64,000 bases of DNA from Paraburkholderia sp. BCC1885 (GCF_900996235.1 NZ_CAAJGM010000144.1:1-64000); one strand, 5' to 3'. Shown: positions 24,616 to 33,744, numbered from the stretch's first letter. Translations and numbers: made by a program. Notes: a model not told the origin generated them from the sequence alone.

Positions 24616-26011
24616 GGTGGTTCTCCTCCATGTGTGCCGGTTGCAGGGCATAGACGGAACTGAAATCCAGGTCCCGCGCGACCACGATGGTGAATTCCGC
24701 CGCCTGGTTCTGCGTAAGCGTCGGCGGGATATTGATCGTGCTGTCGAGCACACGCGTGGCCATGTCGTTGCCGCTTTGCTGCGTGTTCTCGAACTCGATC
24801 GAGCCGTTGTCGTTACCTCCGCGTGTCGCGAGATAGCCGATCGAGTCCTGGACAAGTCCGAGCAGCAGCGCCGCGCCGATGCGCTCGCCCCAGTGGTTGT
24901 TGACATATCCCCCGACACCCATGCGGCCCAGCGCATCGGCGGCAGGCGAATCGATCTCCACCGTCACGCCCGTCGGCGTCCTGATACGTGCCGACAGGAT
25001 GAACACACGCCGTTGCCCCTGCCCGAGGTTCGCCCGGTACTCGGTGTTCACCTGCGAACCCCGTTCGATAAGCAGCACGTGCCCGTTGTCCGAGTAGACG
25101 TTCTTCGTCACGGTGCAGGTCGATATCCCTGCCTCGGTTGAATCGAACGCGGTGTCGCCCACGCAGTCGATCTTCGCGCCCTGGGCCAGGATCAGGTTCC
25201 GGTCACCCAGCATCGACGCGCTCGCGCGCGGGGTCAGCGTCGGGCTCAAGGCCTGCGCAAGAGGACTGCCTGACGCCGATGTGGCAGCGAGCGCGCCGCG
25301 TGGAACACCCGCCTGGGCACCGCCGGCTGTCGTACCGGCGCCGCCTTCCGGGACCATCGGTGTCGATCCGTCTTTGCCGCCCGCGCCGCCGTCGAACAGT
25401 GGCGCGTCGTAATAGGTCCGGGTCGGCGCTACGGAGGCCGTACGGCTGACGGGCCTCGCTTCGACGGGCGCGGACGCCGCTACAGAAGACGTCGGGTGCG
25501 CGACGCCTGATGTATCCGATGCACCCACCGGCGCGGATGAGGCATCATCAAAAGTGCGGCCCTGCTGGCCCTGCTCCATGGCGTGGTCACGCCTCGCCCG
25601 TGCCTCAGCTTCGTGTCGTGCCAGCATGCCGTGCACCGTCCACACGGCTCCCGCCACGGCCACCACGATGATCGTCAGCGGCGTGAGCCACCACGCACGG
25701 GGACGCCCCTGCGCGCGTCCCTGACCCAGCTCCGGCAGTCCACGATCGGTCGCGGCGCCACCCGCCGCCCCGTCTCCAGCCGCCACACCACCGGCCGTCC
25801 CGCCACCAGACGGGGACGCCTCAGCCGGCGAAATCGTGTTGGGCGCCGCAGTTGCGCCGTTGGCCGGCATCCGGTCGGCGCCCCCTTCAGCGGCCCCTCC
25901 GGTGCTTCCCTGAGTGCTGCCTTGAGTGCTCCCTTCAGCACGCCCCTGCCCGTTGCGCGCATCCTGTGCATCCGCTGCATTCTGTGCATCCCGCCGTGTC
26001 TGGTCAGTCAT
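24602..26011 (-). CDS. virB10: VirB10/TrbI channel protein
   Basis: A 469-residue inner-to-outer membrane bridging protein. A Gly/Ala/Thr-rich cytoplasmic N-terminus precedes one transmembrane helix (WWLTPLTIIVVAVAGAVWTV, ~105-124). A Pro/Ala-rich periplasmic spacer and the conserved beta-barrel domain follow, with LILAQGAKIDCVGDTAFDS, VLLIERGSQVNTEYR, RIRTPTGVTVEIDSPAADALGRMGVGGYVNNHW and the antenna region. It forms the outer-membrane core with VirB7 and VirB9. It overlaps virB9 by 8 bp and virB11 by 14 bp. Confidence 0.93.
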   Translation of the reverse strand: MTDQTRRDAQNAADAQDARNGQGRAEGSTQGSTQGSTGGAAEGGADRMPANGATAAPNTISPAEASPSGGGTAGGVAAGDGAAGGAATDRGLPELGQGRAQGRPRAWWLTPLTIIVVAVAGAVWTVHGMLARHEAEARARRDHAMEQGQQGRTFDDASSAPVGASDTSGVAHPTSSVAASAPVEARPVSRTASVAPTRTYYDAPLFDGGAGGKDGSTPMVPEGGAGTTAGGAQAGVPRGALAATSASGSPLAQALSPTLTPRASASMLGDRNLILAQGAKIDCVGDTAFDSTEAGISTCTVTKNVYSDNGHVLLIERGSQVNTEYRANLGQGQRRVFILSARIRTPTGVTVEIDSPAADALGRMGVGGYVNNHWGERIGAALLLGLVQDSIGYLATRGGNDNGSIEFENTQQSGNDMATRVLDSTINIPPTLTQNQAAEFTIVVARDLDFSSVYALQPAHMEENHHDSP

Positions 26012-26870
26012 CGCCGTGCTCCCCTGTCTGCCTGGGGACCCGCTTCACCCCATCGACCGTGGTGCCTCCCACCGGCGGTACCCCGTTCACGTCGTAGGCG
26101 TCGTTCCACAGCCCCACCACCTCATCGGACAGACGCAGCACGAACCGGCGACCCACTTCGTGCACCACGATCAGGTCGCCCTGCATGTGCCTGTCCACCA
26201 CGCTCTCCGATCCGTCCTCGGCCACCCGGAAGACCGCGGGAATCCGCCGGTTATCCGGAATGCGGATATACGTAAAGCGACCGTCGTCCCACGCCGTGCC
26301 CGGCGTGATGTCATCGGAATGGGGCATGACCTGCATCGAGTACGCCGTGTTGCGGATGAGCGGCGGCGCGTCGAGCCTCGCCTGCACAGCCGCAGCGTCC
26401 TGCCGCTGCCGCGCTTCGGTGCCATCGCCCTCGCCGCCTTCGCCGTCCTGATCAGCCGGATAGGTGAAGGTGACCCGGTACATCTCCTGTCTGTTGCCTA
26501 ACCGGGCCGCGAGAGGCAGCACGACCAGGTCGAAGCTGTAGCTGCGCCGGTCGGTACGGATTTCGAGGTTGGTGTCGTGCGCGGCGAGTTGCGGTTTGAG
26601 GTAAACGTCGTGATCGCCGCGCTTCGCCAGCACCTGCCAGCCATCCCGGTCACCGGGCGCCACCACCTCGATATGCTCTTTTGCGTCGAGCACGATGTGC
26701 GTGGCAAAACCGCGCTGTGCATCGATCCGGACCACTGCATCGGGCCGGTACAACACCTCGCGCACGCGAGAATCCCTTGACCAGCCAGGCAGATCCCAGC
26801 CCAGTGCCGGCGCACAACACACACCGAGCCAGGCACAGTTAAGGCAGACGAGCCACATTGCCGGTTTCAT
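26004..26870 (-). CDS. virB9: VirB9/TrbG core-complex protein
   Basis: A 288-residue secreted protein with a signal peptide (MWLVCLNCAWLGVCCAPALGW). The N-terminal domain has VLYRPDAVVRIDAQRGFATHIVLDA. The C-terminal domain has NTAYSMQVMPHSDDITPGTAWDDGRFTYIRIP and VVHEVGRRFVLRLSDEVVGLWN, which pairs with VirB7 and VirB10. It overlaps virB8 by 4 bp (ATGA) and virB10 by 8 bp. Confidence 0.93.
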   Translation of the reverse strand: MKPAMWLVCLNCAWLGVCCAPALGWDLPGWSRDSRVREVLYRPDAVVRIDAQRGFATHIVLDAKEHIEVVAPGDRDGWQVLAKRGDHDVYLKPQLAAHDTNLEIRTDRRSYSFDLVVLPLAARLGNRQEMYRVTFTYPADQDGEGGEGDGTEARQRQDAAAVQARLDAPPLIRNTAYSMQVMPHSDDITPGTAWDDGRFTYIRIPDNRRIPAVFRVAEDGSESVVDRHMQGDLIVVHEVGRRFVLRLSDEVVGLWNDAYDVNGVPPVGGTTVDGVKRVPRQTGEHGDD

Positions 26871-27607
26871 TGCGACCCTCCGCCCGATGTGACGCCCGCC
26901 TTCCCCGCGCCGCCCGCGGAAGCAACCGGTGGCGTGTACTCAGGATCGCGGCTGTAGGCCGTCACCCGAAACCCGAGCGGATTGCTGATCGCAACGCTTT
27001 CCCGGGTGAACACCGGCGGCCGGTAGGTGTAGGCCAGCGTGATCACGAAACGCACAGGCGGCTCCGCGTTGTCGATCCCGTGCTTGCGGGTCGTGCGCTC
27101 GATGTGCACGACGGCGTGGCCAGGTTCATCGGGTGGCAACGTCGTCGACAAGATGCGGATATGTCGCTCCGTATCGGCCCCAAGCTGACGGTCAAGCGCA
27201 TCGGGCCCGCCATAGATCTGCCGGTAATCCCGTGCGACCGCGTCATCACTCATGGTGAGCACGCTGTCGTAGTCCATCTGCAGCAGCCCCCACACATACC
27301 GTTCACGGGACTGGACGTATGCATCGACCCAGTGTCTGTCCTGGATATCGCCCGCGTGAACGTGTTTTGCGTCGAGCACGTCGATCACCTGCGCCTCGCC
27401 GGTGAGCCGGTCCACCTCGATCGGCAGCGGCACCACGCGGTAGAACGGCGCCATGATCGCGAGCCCCGCCGCGCACAGCGCCGCCACGACACACGCCACG
27501 TACGCAACGTGCCAGGCCCGACGCTCCGAGCGCTCCGTCAGGTCGGTGAGCGAGGCTTCCGTGTCCAGCACGCGGCGATAGTCGCGTGTGGTCGTGTCTG
27601 GTTTCAT
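26867..27607 (-). CDS. virB8: VirB8/TrbF inner-membrane protein
   Basis: A 246-residue bitopic assembly factor of the secretion channel. A short cytoplasmic tail (MKPDTTTRDYRRVLDTEAS) precedes one transmembrane helix (VAYVACVVAALCAAGLAIMA). The periplasmic domain contains RHWVDAYVQSRERYVWGLLQMDYDSVLTMS and a C-terminal VRFVITLAYTYRPPVFTRE segment typical of TrbF. ATG 27607 is chosen because it overlaps the virB7-like stop codon (ATGA); the longer frame upstream just reads that small gene out of phase. Confidence 0.92.
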   Translation of the reverse strand: MKPDTTTRDYRRVLDTEASLTDLTERSERRAWHVAYVACVVAALCAAGLAIMAPFYRVVPLPIEVDRLTGEAQVIDVLDAKHVHAGDIQDRHWVDAYVQSRERYVWGLLQMDYDSVLTMSDDAVARDYRQIYGGPDALDRQLGADTERHIRILSTTLPPDEPGHAVVHIERTTRKHGIDNAEPPVRFVITLAYTYRPPVFTRESVAISNPLGFRVTAYSRDPEYTPPVASAGGAGKAGVTSGGGSQ

Positions 27608-27765
27608 GGCGCGCCCCGGTCCTGCGGGATCACCTGTACCGGCACGGTGTTGACCGGCACGCGGTGCGATCCGTCCGGAAGAACCGGTTTGGGCGGAGTA
27701 CTCCGGCATGAAACCATAAGCATGACTAATGAAACTGCAAGTACCGTCAAAAGGGATCGGTTCAT
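27604..27765 (-). CDS. virB7: VirB7-like small lipoprotein
   Basis: A 53-codon gene with a clear lipoprotein signal: a basic start MNRS, a hydrophobic core LLTVLAVSLVMLMV and the lipobox V-S-C, followed by a short Pro/Val-rich mature peptide (PPKPVLPDGSHRVPV). Size, lipobox and position between virB5 and virB8 fit VirB7/TrbH-type lipoproteins that cap the outer-membrane ring with VirB9. Its stop overlaps the virB8 ATG. It is 11 bp from the virB5 stop, with GGAGCACGGTC ahead of the ATG as a plausible ribosome site. Confidence 0.8.
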   Translation of the reverse strand: MNRSLLTVLAVSLVMLMVSCRSTPPKPVLPDGSHRVPVNTVPVQVIPQDRGAP

Positions 27766-27776
27766 GACCGTGCTCC

Positions 27777-28493
27777 TCAGTTACCGAAGGTGACAGGAAC
27801 CATCTGGTCCTGGGGACGTGCCGTGTTGCCCGCGCGGCTCATCACCAGTTCCTCGTTCTGCTCGGCGATCAGCCTGTCCTCCGCATCAGCCAGCATCCTG
27901 AAGAGCTGCAGCTTCGTCATTTCGTTGCCGACAGTCGTGCTCTCCGTCTGGATGCGCGCCTGCAGTTCGGCTACGCCCTTGGGATCCTGCGTCACATCAA
28001 TCTGCTGCATCAGGCTCTGGATCTGGTTCAGTTCCTGCAATTCCGTCTGGTAGGCCTGCGTGCCGAACGCCTTGTCCTGGAACGGCTTGTTCAGCTGGCG
28101 CTGGCAGAGCTGCTGGTCCGTTCCCGTCTGGTCCTCGCAGTTGTAGATTTCGCTCGCCGAGCGCAACGCCTGGGCACTGCCGGTGAGGCCCGCATAGCCG
28201 CCGTGCTGGATCGCCGTGTAGACGCTCTGCCAGTTCGACGGCAGCGAATTGGCCACCACCGGGTTGCTCAGCAGCGCACCGAAGCCTCGACTGCCGTTGA
28301 GCGAATTGAACAGCTGGATTTCCTGCTGGACCTGCTGCTCCAACTGCACGAGTTGCGAAATCGCCTGCGCGACACTGGCCGCATCGAACACGGGAATGCC
28401 CTGGGCGTGAGCGGACTGCGCGAAGAGGGCCGTCCCGGTCATCGCGAGGAGCAAGGTCGTACGGCACAGAATGGATTTCAAGAGTCGCTTCAT
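27777..28493 (-). CDS. virB5: VirB5/TrbJ pilus-associated protein
   Basis: A 238-residue exported protein. The signal peptide (KSILCRTTLLLAMTGTALFAQSAHAQG) is followed by a largely helical, Gln-rich body (AQAISQLVQLEQQVQQEIQLFNSLNG, ELQELNQIQSLMQQIDV) typical of TrbJ/VirB5 minor pilins that act in pilus tip formation and entry exclusion. ATG 28493 (MKRLLKS) is favoured because it gives a proper signal peptide; a longer frame reaches into the 15-bp repeat upstream. Confidence 0.88.
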   Translation of the reverse strand: MKRLLKSILCRTTLLLAMTGTALFAQSAHAQGIPVFDAASVAQAISQLVQLEQQVQQEIQLFNSLNGSRGFGALLSNPVVANSLPSNWQSVYTAIQHGGYAGLTGSAQALRSASEIYNCEDQTGTDQQLCQRQLNKPFQDKAFGTQAYQTELQELNQIQSLMQQIDVTQDPKGVAELQARIQTESTTVGNEMTKLQLFRMLADAEDRLIAEQNEELVMSRAGNTARPQDQMVPVTFGN

Positions 28494-28502
28494 GACAATC
28501 AC

Positions 28503-28584
28503 CTGCCTGTTAGTCACCTACTTGTTAGTCAATTGCCTGCTGGTCATCTGCCTGCTGGTCATCTGCCTGCTGGTCATCTGCCTG
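28503..28584. repeat. 15-bp tandem repeat before virB5
   Basis: About 5.5 copies of a 15-bp unit start at 28503, 28518, 28533, 28548, 28563 and 28578. The three copies CTGCCTGCTGGTCAT at 28533 (one base different at its start), 28548 and 28563 are essentially identical. Read on the coding strand each unit is ATGACCAGCAGGCAG, so ATG recurs every five codons in one frame. It fills the gap between virB6 and virB5. Copy number could change by slippage and alter virB5 translation. Confidence 0.85.
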
Positions 28585-28629
28585 TTCATCGTCGGCCCGT
28601 TCGTCATGGGCCCTTTTTTCGTCAACCTG

Positions 28630-29805
28630 CTAGCCGCCGTCCCGGCCGAGGTGATCTCGTGCCGCGCGCTGGTAGGCAGGGATTGATCCCGCTGAACCAT
28701 TCCCGCCGGAGCGGCCGGACGCGTTATCGATGGCCCCGCCCGGCGGACCGCCACGGCCGCCGCCCGCACCGCGCAAGGCTTTGCCCAGTGAATCGACGAA
28801 TGAGCGCGACGCGACGCCAGCCACGAACGAACCGAAGCCCGAGAGGGTGGCGCCACCGGCGAGTCCCGATGCCACTGCTGGCAGTTGCCAGCCGACCATC
28901 GTGAGAAACACCGCGGTCATGAAGAGACCAAGTGCGGTCGCGATATCCGAGACGCCCTCGAGCGTCGTCTGCACCTGCGTCTCGAGCGCAGCGGCGTTCG
29001 TCGCCGGCGATGATCCGGTCACGCCCAGCGTGGTGAGGTCCGCCGAGAAGGCAGTCAGCGCCATTCCGAGAAACGCCGCCACCAGCACCTGCAGCAGTGC
29101 ATAGTTGGCAACCTTCGCGGTCCACGCCTCAAAGAACTTCGCGCTCGGCGCGAACGCGGCACACGCGATGAAGATCGGACCCAGTCCCAGCACGAGATCG
29201 AGCAGCATCCTCGCCATGACGACCTCGACGCCCAGCACGATCAGGAAGATCGCCCCCCCGATCGCCGACACCACGCCACAGATGAGATCCCCGATCGACG
29301 CGCCGATCATCGAAAAGCCCACACTCTCGTGCGCCGCCTTCTTGAAATAGGCATCCGCCACCAGCGCCACCTGCTGGTCGTAGCAGTCGAGCGTCTGGTA
29401 GATACCGGTATCGCTCCCACCTGCGCTGCCGCCACTCACCGAACTGGCATTGACCGCCCCGCACCCGGGATTGCCCGCACCGTTGCTGGCGGCTGCGTTC
29501 TGGATCGTCTGCGCGAGCCCTGTTGTCGCGCCATTCACGGCCGAAATCACCTGGCTCTGGTAAATCCCGCTGCCGAGCGCGAACGCGAGGATCAGCGCGA
29601 CCTTGAGCCCTCGCCAGGCAAACGCCTGGACCGCTTCGTGCGCTTCGCCGCGAATGACCGCCAGCCCGTACGTGATGATCCAGATCGTCACCGCTGTGGT
29701 CACCACGGGCACCAGCGCACTGGACAGCGCCGCGGACGTGCTGGTGACGTACGTCGCGGTGCCGTTCTCGAGAGTCCCGCCAATCGAGGTAAAGAGGCCG
29801 CTCAT
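28630..29805 (-). CDS. virB6: VirB6/TrbL polytopic membrane protein
   Basis: A 391-residue inner-membrane channel protein with several hydrophobic helices (ALVPVVTTAVTIWIITYGLAVI, VALILAFALGSGIY, LICGVVSAIGGAIFLIVLGVEVVMARMLLDLVLGLGPIFIACA, LLQVLVAAFLGMALTAF). The block VLGLGPIFIACAAF is the usual TrbL/VirB6 signature. A Gly/Ser/Arg-rich C-terminal tail follows. The start overlaps the virB4 stop by 4 bp (ATGA). Confidence 0.92.
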   Translation of the reverse strand: MSGLFTSIGGTLENGTATYVTSTSAALSSALVPVVTTAVTIWIITYGLAVIRGEAHEAVQAFAWRGLKVALILAFALGSGIYQSQVISAVNGATTGLAQTIQNAAASNGAGNPGCGAVNASSVSGGSAGGSDTGIYQTLDCYDQQVALVADAYFKKAAHESVGFSMIGASIGDLICGVVSAIGGAIFLIVLGVEVVMARMLLDLVLGLGPIFIACAAFAPSAKFFEAWTAKVANYALLQVLVAAFLGMALTAFSADLTTLGVTGSSPATNAAALETQVQTTLEGVSDIATALGLFMTAVFLTMVGWQLPAVASGLAGGATLSGFGSFVAGVASRSFVDSLGKALRGAGGGRGGPPGGAIDNASGRSGGNGSAGSIPAYQRAARDHLGRDGG

Positions 29806-32291
29806 GCTCCGTCTCCCTCGGCTGTCACCACACTCGCCAGGCGCCGCGCGAGACCTTGCCGCACCGCCCTGGTCGCGCTCCGGCGCTCTGCAAGCCGGGC
29901 GTGGTAAACCGGCAGCCAGCGCTGTGGAGCATCGCCCGTTTCGGCCCGGATCTCGTCCAGCAGTTCGACGTTATCGGTCGTGCCGGATAGCACATCCAGA
30001 ACGTCTCCCAGTCCGCCAAGATCCAGCTTGCCGATCGCCGAGCGATGCCCCTGCTTCACCAGGAACATCCGGCTGTTTTCGCCCAGGCTGCGCACGATGC
30101 CGAATTCGGCTTCAGTGAGCTTGAAGCCGTGCACGTAGTCGTCGTAGTCCGCACGCGGGTTCGCGAGGAAGAAGAATGTGGCCGTCTGCTCGACCAGCGC
30201 ACGGGCGATGTCGCTGCCCAGCACGTCTTCGGGCGATTGCGTGTCGAAGATGCCCAGACCGTTCTGCTTGCGGATCGTCTTCTGCTTGTTCTTCGCAAAG
30301 TCCGCGAACACCGGGTCGCCCAGGCGCTTCCAGAACTCCGTCATCACATACACGAACCGGCGCCCATCGATGAGGCTTTCGGTCCGGTGCAGCAGATACA
30401 TCGTGACCGGCGTCGACACCTCGGGATCGTCCAGCAGTTCCGTGTCGTCGAACGCGAAGAGCGACCCCGCATCGAAATCGCAACGGTCGGCCGGATTGTC
30501 CAGCACCCATCCGAGCCGGCCGCCCGCACACCATTTCGTAAGACGCGCATAGAGGCTGTTCTCGCCAACATTAGGCAGCAGCTGCCGCACCGTGCTCAGG
30601 CGCCGCAACGCCGTCACCATCCGGGCGACTTCGCGTACCGCGCGCGAAATCTCCAGTTCCTCCCTGGCCGACAGGGGAACGCCGATGTCCACGAGCTTGC
30701 GCATCAGTCGCTCCCAGAAATCGATATTCGCCGCTGTCGGCTCCATGTGAAATGGATTGAATCCGGTCGGCTCGCCACGCCTGATCTGCGTATAGACGCC
30801 ACCCATCGCCCGGATCGCGATCTCCGTGCCCCGGTCCTTGTCGAACACGACCGCAGTAATCCCGTACTTCGTCGCCATCGCAAGCAGCAGCATTTCGAGC
30901 GCGGTCTTGCCACCGCCCGAGGGCCCGATGATCTGCACGTTGGCAAGCGCCTTCTCGTCGGCCGAATCGACCTTCTCCGACGTCGCATGAAAATTCAGGT
31001 ACAGCGGCTGGCCGCTTGGCGTCTTGACGATCGTGATTGCCTCGCCCCACGGATTGCCATCGCGTTTGCCCGTGGCAAAGTTGTGCAGGCTCGCCAGTCC
31101 GCAGAAGTTGCGCGACGTGAGCTTCGCCTCGCGCGGACGGTAGCGCCAGTTGGCCGGTAGCTGCGCGAACCATGCCGCATCGGCCACGAGATCGATCAGC
31201 GCGCTCTGGAATCCCGCGTCGGCGAGCTGGGTGCGCGCCGTTGCGACGTGTTTTCCGACCTGTGCGGCACTGTCGCCCAGGACCGCGAGCGAATAGTGAT
31301 ATTCCCCGAGCACGAAATCGCCGTTCACGAGATCGTTGAGCGCGTGGTCCATCGCCGCGATCTGCGAGCCCGCGACATCCTCCCCCGCGATCAGCTGGTT
31401 GCGCTGACGCTCCAGGGCCTCCTTGGCCGACGGCCGGTCGAGAATCGTAAAACTCTGTGTTTCGATATATTCGTAGTCGCCGTAGAGCAACCCGTTAAGC
31501 ATCCCCGGCTCGGACTCGTCCGGATAATCCTTGATGTCGAGCAGCGCGCCGTGCCGTGTTGCCGAGGGCACCCGGATCTCTACCTTCTCGGCGCCAAAGA
31601 ACAGACGCGAGGTCGGTAGCGCCTCCCGGATCGGACCGGCAGGCACCGGCACCGGCTCCCACGTGCCATTGACGATAAACCCAAGAAATTCCAGCGCGCG
31701 CGAATAACGCACGAGCGCCCGGCCGTTGCTGCGCGCCCGCCCGTACACGCCGAGCACCTCGGGATCGTAGGGCTTGAGCCCCGCGTCGATCTGGTTGCCG
31801 AGTTCGGCCATCACCCGCAACGCATCGGCCTGTGCCTGGCGGATTTCCGCGAGCGTGCGCCGTGCCGCCCGGCTGAAGAGCCGCCCGAGCCGGGTCCGGC
31901 TGGGGCGGTACACAACCGTGAGATACAGCTCATTGGCCATCATCCGGTAGCCATCGAAACTGCAGTAGTACCGCTCGGCCAGGTCCTGGCAGAACGCATT
32001 CTCGTAACGCGTGGTGAACCGGTCCGTCACACGCCGGCGCACGCGGTGCACCCACAGCGCCACATGTCCGCCTTCCAGGCCGCGCACAAGCTGGTTGAAG
32101 CCGTTGTGGCGCACCAGGATGTCCACCGGGTCCGTTGCCTCGAACGCGATGCCACCGATCTTCCTGATCGCCACGTAGTCGTCCTCGCGTGTCCGGATGA
32201 CGGTGTCACTGATATGCGACGAGTAGGGAATGAAATCCGCGACGAACACCTCGCGATTCGCGACCTCCGCGAACTGGGATCTGGCCTGCAT
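29802..32291 (-). CDS. virB4: VirB4/TrbE secretion ATPase
   Basis: An 829-residue ATPase that powers pilus assembly and substrate transfer. The N-terminal CagE/VirB4 domain (DDYVAIRKIGGIAFEATDP, FQSALIDLVADAAWFAQLPANW) precedes an ATPase domain with Walker A IIGPSGGGKTALEML, the following TAVVFDKDRGTEIAIRAMGG, and Walker B FVYVMTEFWK. ATG 32291 (MQARSQF) is chosen; it lies 1 bp beyond the virB3 stop, whereas the longer frame overlaps virB3. Length fits the family (~800-850). Confidence 0.94.
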   Translation of the reverse strand: MQARSQFAEVANREVFVADFIPYSSHISDTVIRTREDDYVAIRKIGGIAFEATDPVDILVRHNGFNQLVRGLEGGHVALWVHRVRRRVTDRFTTRYENAFCQDLAERYYCSFDGYRMMANELYLTVVYRPSRTRLGRLFSRAARRTLAEIRQAQADALRVMAELGNQIDAGLKPYDPEVLGVYGRARSNGRALVRYSRALEFLGFIVNGTWEPVPVPAGPIREALPTSRLFFGAEKVEIRVPSATRHGALLDIKDYPDESEPGMLNGLLYGDYEYIETQSFTILDRPSAKEALERQRNQLIAGEDVAGSQIAAMDHALNDLVNGDFVLGEYHYSLAVLGDSAAQVGKHVATARTQLADAGFQSALIDLVADAAWFAQLPANWRYRPREAKLTSRNFCGLASLHNFATGKRDGNPWGEAITIVKTPSGQPLYLNFHATSEKVDSADEKALANVQIIGPSGGGKTALEMLLLAMATKYGITAVVFDKDRGTEIAIRAMGGVYTQIRRGEPTGFNPFHMEPTAANIDFWERLMRKLVDIGVPLSAREELEISRAVREVARMVTALRRLSTVRQLLPNVGENSLYARLTKWCAGGRLGWVLDNPADRCDFDAGSLFAFDDTELLDDPEVSTPVTMYLLHRTESLIDGRRFVYVMTEFWKRLGDPVFADFAKNKQKTIRKQNGLGIFDTQSPEDVLGSDIARALVEQTATFFFLANPRADYDDYVHGFKLTEAEFGIVRSLGENSRMFLVKQGHRSAIGKLDLGGLGDVLDVLSGTTDNVELLDEIRAETGDAPQRWLPVYHARLAERRSATRAVRQGLARRLASVVTAEGDGA

Positions 32292-32292
32292 G

Positions 32293-32625
32293 TCACCCTC
32301 TCCTCTTGAACCGCACCGGTGCATACGCGTGCGCGCCCCAGAACCGCAGGTTGCGCTGCTGGAGCCTCATGCGAAGCCGCAGCGCGAGTTGCGCAAGACG
32401 CTGGTCATCGCGCTTCGTGACCGTACGCATCGTGATGAACACGGGGATCATCAGGAAGAGAATCCCTACACCCAGCGGCGGGCTTGCCAGCAGTGCCCAG
32501 ATCGCCGGCAGCAGCATGCCCCCGCCAACCAGAAGAAACGCGACGAGGGGGATGCCCCACAGCATCGCGGGTCGCGTACAGCCCTTGAATACCGGGTCCC
32601 TCAACGAGTCCTGACGTGGTTCCAT
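32293..32625 (-). CDS. virB3: VirB3/TrbD inner-membrane protein
   Basis: A 110-residue protein beginning RDPVFKGCTRPAMLWGIPLV, the VirB3 signature, with two closely spaced transmembrane segments (MLWGIPLVAFLLVGGGMLLPAIWAL and LGVGILFLMIPVFITMRTV) and a basic tail. VirB3 associates with VirB4 at the inner membrane. It lies 12 bp from virB2 and directly before virB4. Confidence 0.92.
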   Translation of the reverse strand: MEPRQDSLRDPVFKGCTRPAMLWGIPLVAFLLVGGGMLLPAIWALLASPPLGVGILFLMIPVFITMRTVTKRDDQRLAQLALRLRMRLQQRNLRFWGAHAYAPVRFKRRG

Positions 32626-32637
32626 GTCGCGCCCCGC

Positions 32638-32994
32638 TCAGCTCGTGGGAATCAGCATGGCGGCGATGACCGTCGCACAGCCGACAAAGAGGCCACCAAT
32701 GAACACATTGGCGATGTCGCCGAAGCGGGCGTGCTGGAACATCATCCTGAAGCCTGCCCAGATGATCGCGATCGAGCAGATCACGCCGCCGACGCCGAGC
32801 AGCGTGGTCTGGATGGTGGTGAGCAGCGTATTGACCTGGGAGAGCTGCGCGTAAGCGGGCGAAGCTGCCAACAACATCAGCACTGCACCGGTCACAATTC
32901 GACCGCGCCGTCCCGGGCCGGCTGTGCCGCGCGCCATCCGCGATGCCGGTCGGTGTTTGCATAATTCGTATCTGATTCGTACGACTGATTTCAT
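32638..32994 (-). CDS. virB2: VirB2/TrbC pilin
   Basis: A 118-residue pilin precursor. A long basic leader and the hydrophobic signal GAVLMLLAASPAYAQ precede the mature region, which has two hydrophobic helices (TTIQTTLLGVGGVICSIAIIWAGFRMMF and IANVFIGGLFVGCATVIAAMLI), the standard VirB2/TrbC architecture. Cleavage after AYA is likely. It is the major pilus subunit. The leader before the signal is unusually long (~35 residues), as in some TrbC proteins; a downstream start is possible. Confidence 0.92.
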   Translation of the reverse strand: MKSVVRIRYELCKHRPASRMARGTAGPGRRGRIVTGAVLMLLAASPAYAQLSQVNTLLTTIQTTLLGVGGVICSIAIIWAGFRMMFQHARFGDIANVFIGGLFVGCATVIAAMLIPTS

Positions 32995-33042
32995 CGTCTG
33001 CTCCTGTACGGCTATTCCTTACCCTCATCCCGTGATTAGCGC

Positions 33043-33744
33043 TCAGAACGCCACTGCGCTACTGTCCAGTGGGTCGTGCTCGCCGTCGCCTGGCTGCCCC
33101 TCCCGTTTTCTGGCATGTGGGTCTACTTCGCTTCCTGCCCGCTCATCGCCGGTTTGCTCGCCAACCGCCCCCGCCTGCGACGGCATCCCGCCGCCGGCGC
33201 CCGCCGCATCCAGCGGCTGAACACGGATCGGCGTCATCGCCGGATCAATCGCGGGTTCGATCGCCGGCACAACCGGTATGGGATGCATTGCTGCGTTATC
33301 CACAACGCGCTGCACATAGCCCGTGCGGTAACCGGTCACGAAGTCGCCTGCCGCATAGCAGGAGAAACTTTTACGCAACGCTTCCTGACTGTCAGGCGAG
33401 CGCGTGCGCGCCTTCGCGAAGCACCCGGCCAGGATCGCCGCACCCGCGGCGACATTGCGGCAGGGCTCGAATGCGGTTTCCGGGCCCAGCCCGTAACGGC
33501 TGAAGTTGGACCGGTTCACCTGCGCCAGACCGACGCTGTAGTTCCAACCCTGGCGCTCAAGTTCATGGACGGTCGCCACCGCCTCGGCAGCGGATGCGGG
33601 TTGTCGCACTAGACGCGCTCCGACCACCCCGATTGCGTACGGGTTGAAGCCCGATTCGGTGCGAACGATCGCAGCGAGCGTTACGGGCGCTACCTGGGGC
33701 GCGCATTGCTGCGCGAGCATCGTGAAATCGACCGGCACCATCAT
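33043..33744 (-). CDS. virB1: VirB1-type lytic transglycosylase
   Basis: A 233-residue protein with the SLT/VirB1 peptidoglycan-cleaving domain. The catalytic glutamate is in IVRTESGFNPYAIGV, then WNYSVGLAQVNRSNF and the helix NVAAGAAILAGCF. The C-terminal ~70 residues are Pro/Gly/Asp-rich. There is no obvious signal peptide, as in several VirB1 homologues. It opens the cell wall for channel assembly. The start overlaps the trbM stop (ATGA) and the gene ends 48 bp before virB2. Confidence 0.92.
   Translation of the reverse strand: MMVPVDFTMLAQQCAPQVAPVTLAAIVRTESGFNPYAIGVVGARLVRQPASAAEAVATVHELERQGWNYSVGLAQVNRSNFSRYGLGPETAFEPCRNVAAGAAILAGCFAKARTRSPDSQEALRKSFSCYAAGDFVTGYRTGYVQRVVDNAAMHPIPVVPAIEPAIDPAMTPIRVQPLDAAGAGGGMPSQAGAVGEQTGDERAGSEVDPHARKREGQPGDGEHDPLDSSAVAF

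Noticed and set aside
28503..28592. CRISPR array
   Set aside because: Units are 15 bp, contiguous and without unique spacers; this is a tandem repeat.
30045..31160. A 371-codon plus-strand frame opposite virB4
   Set aside because: Antisense shadow of a conserved ATPase gene.
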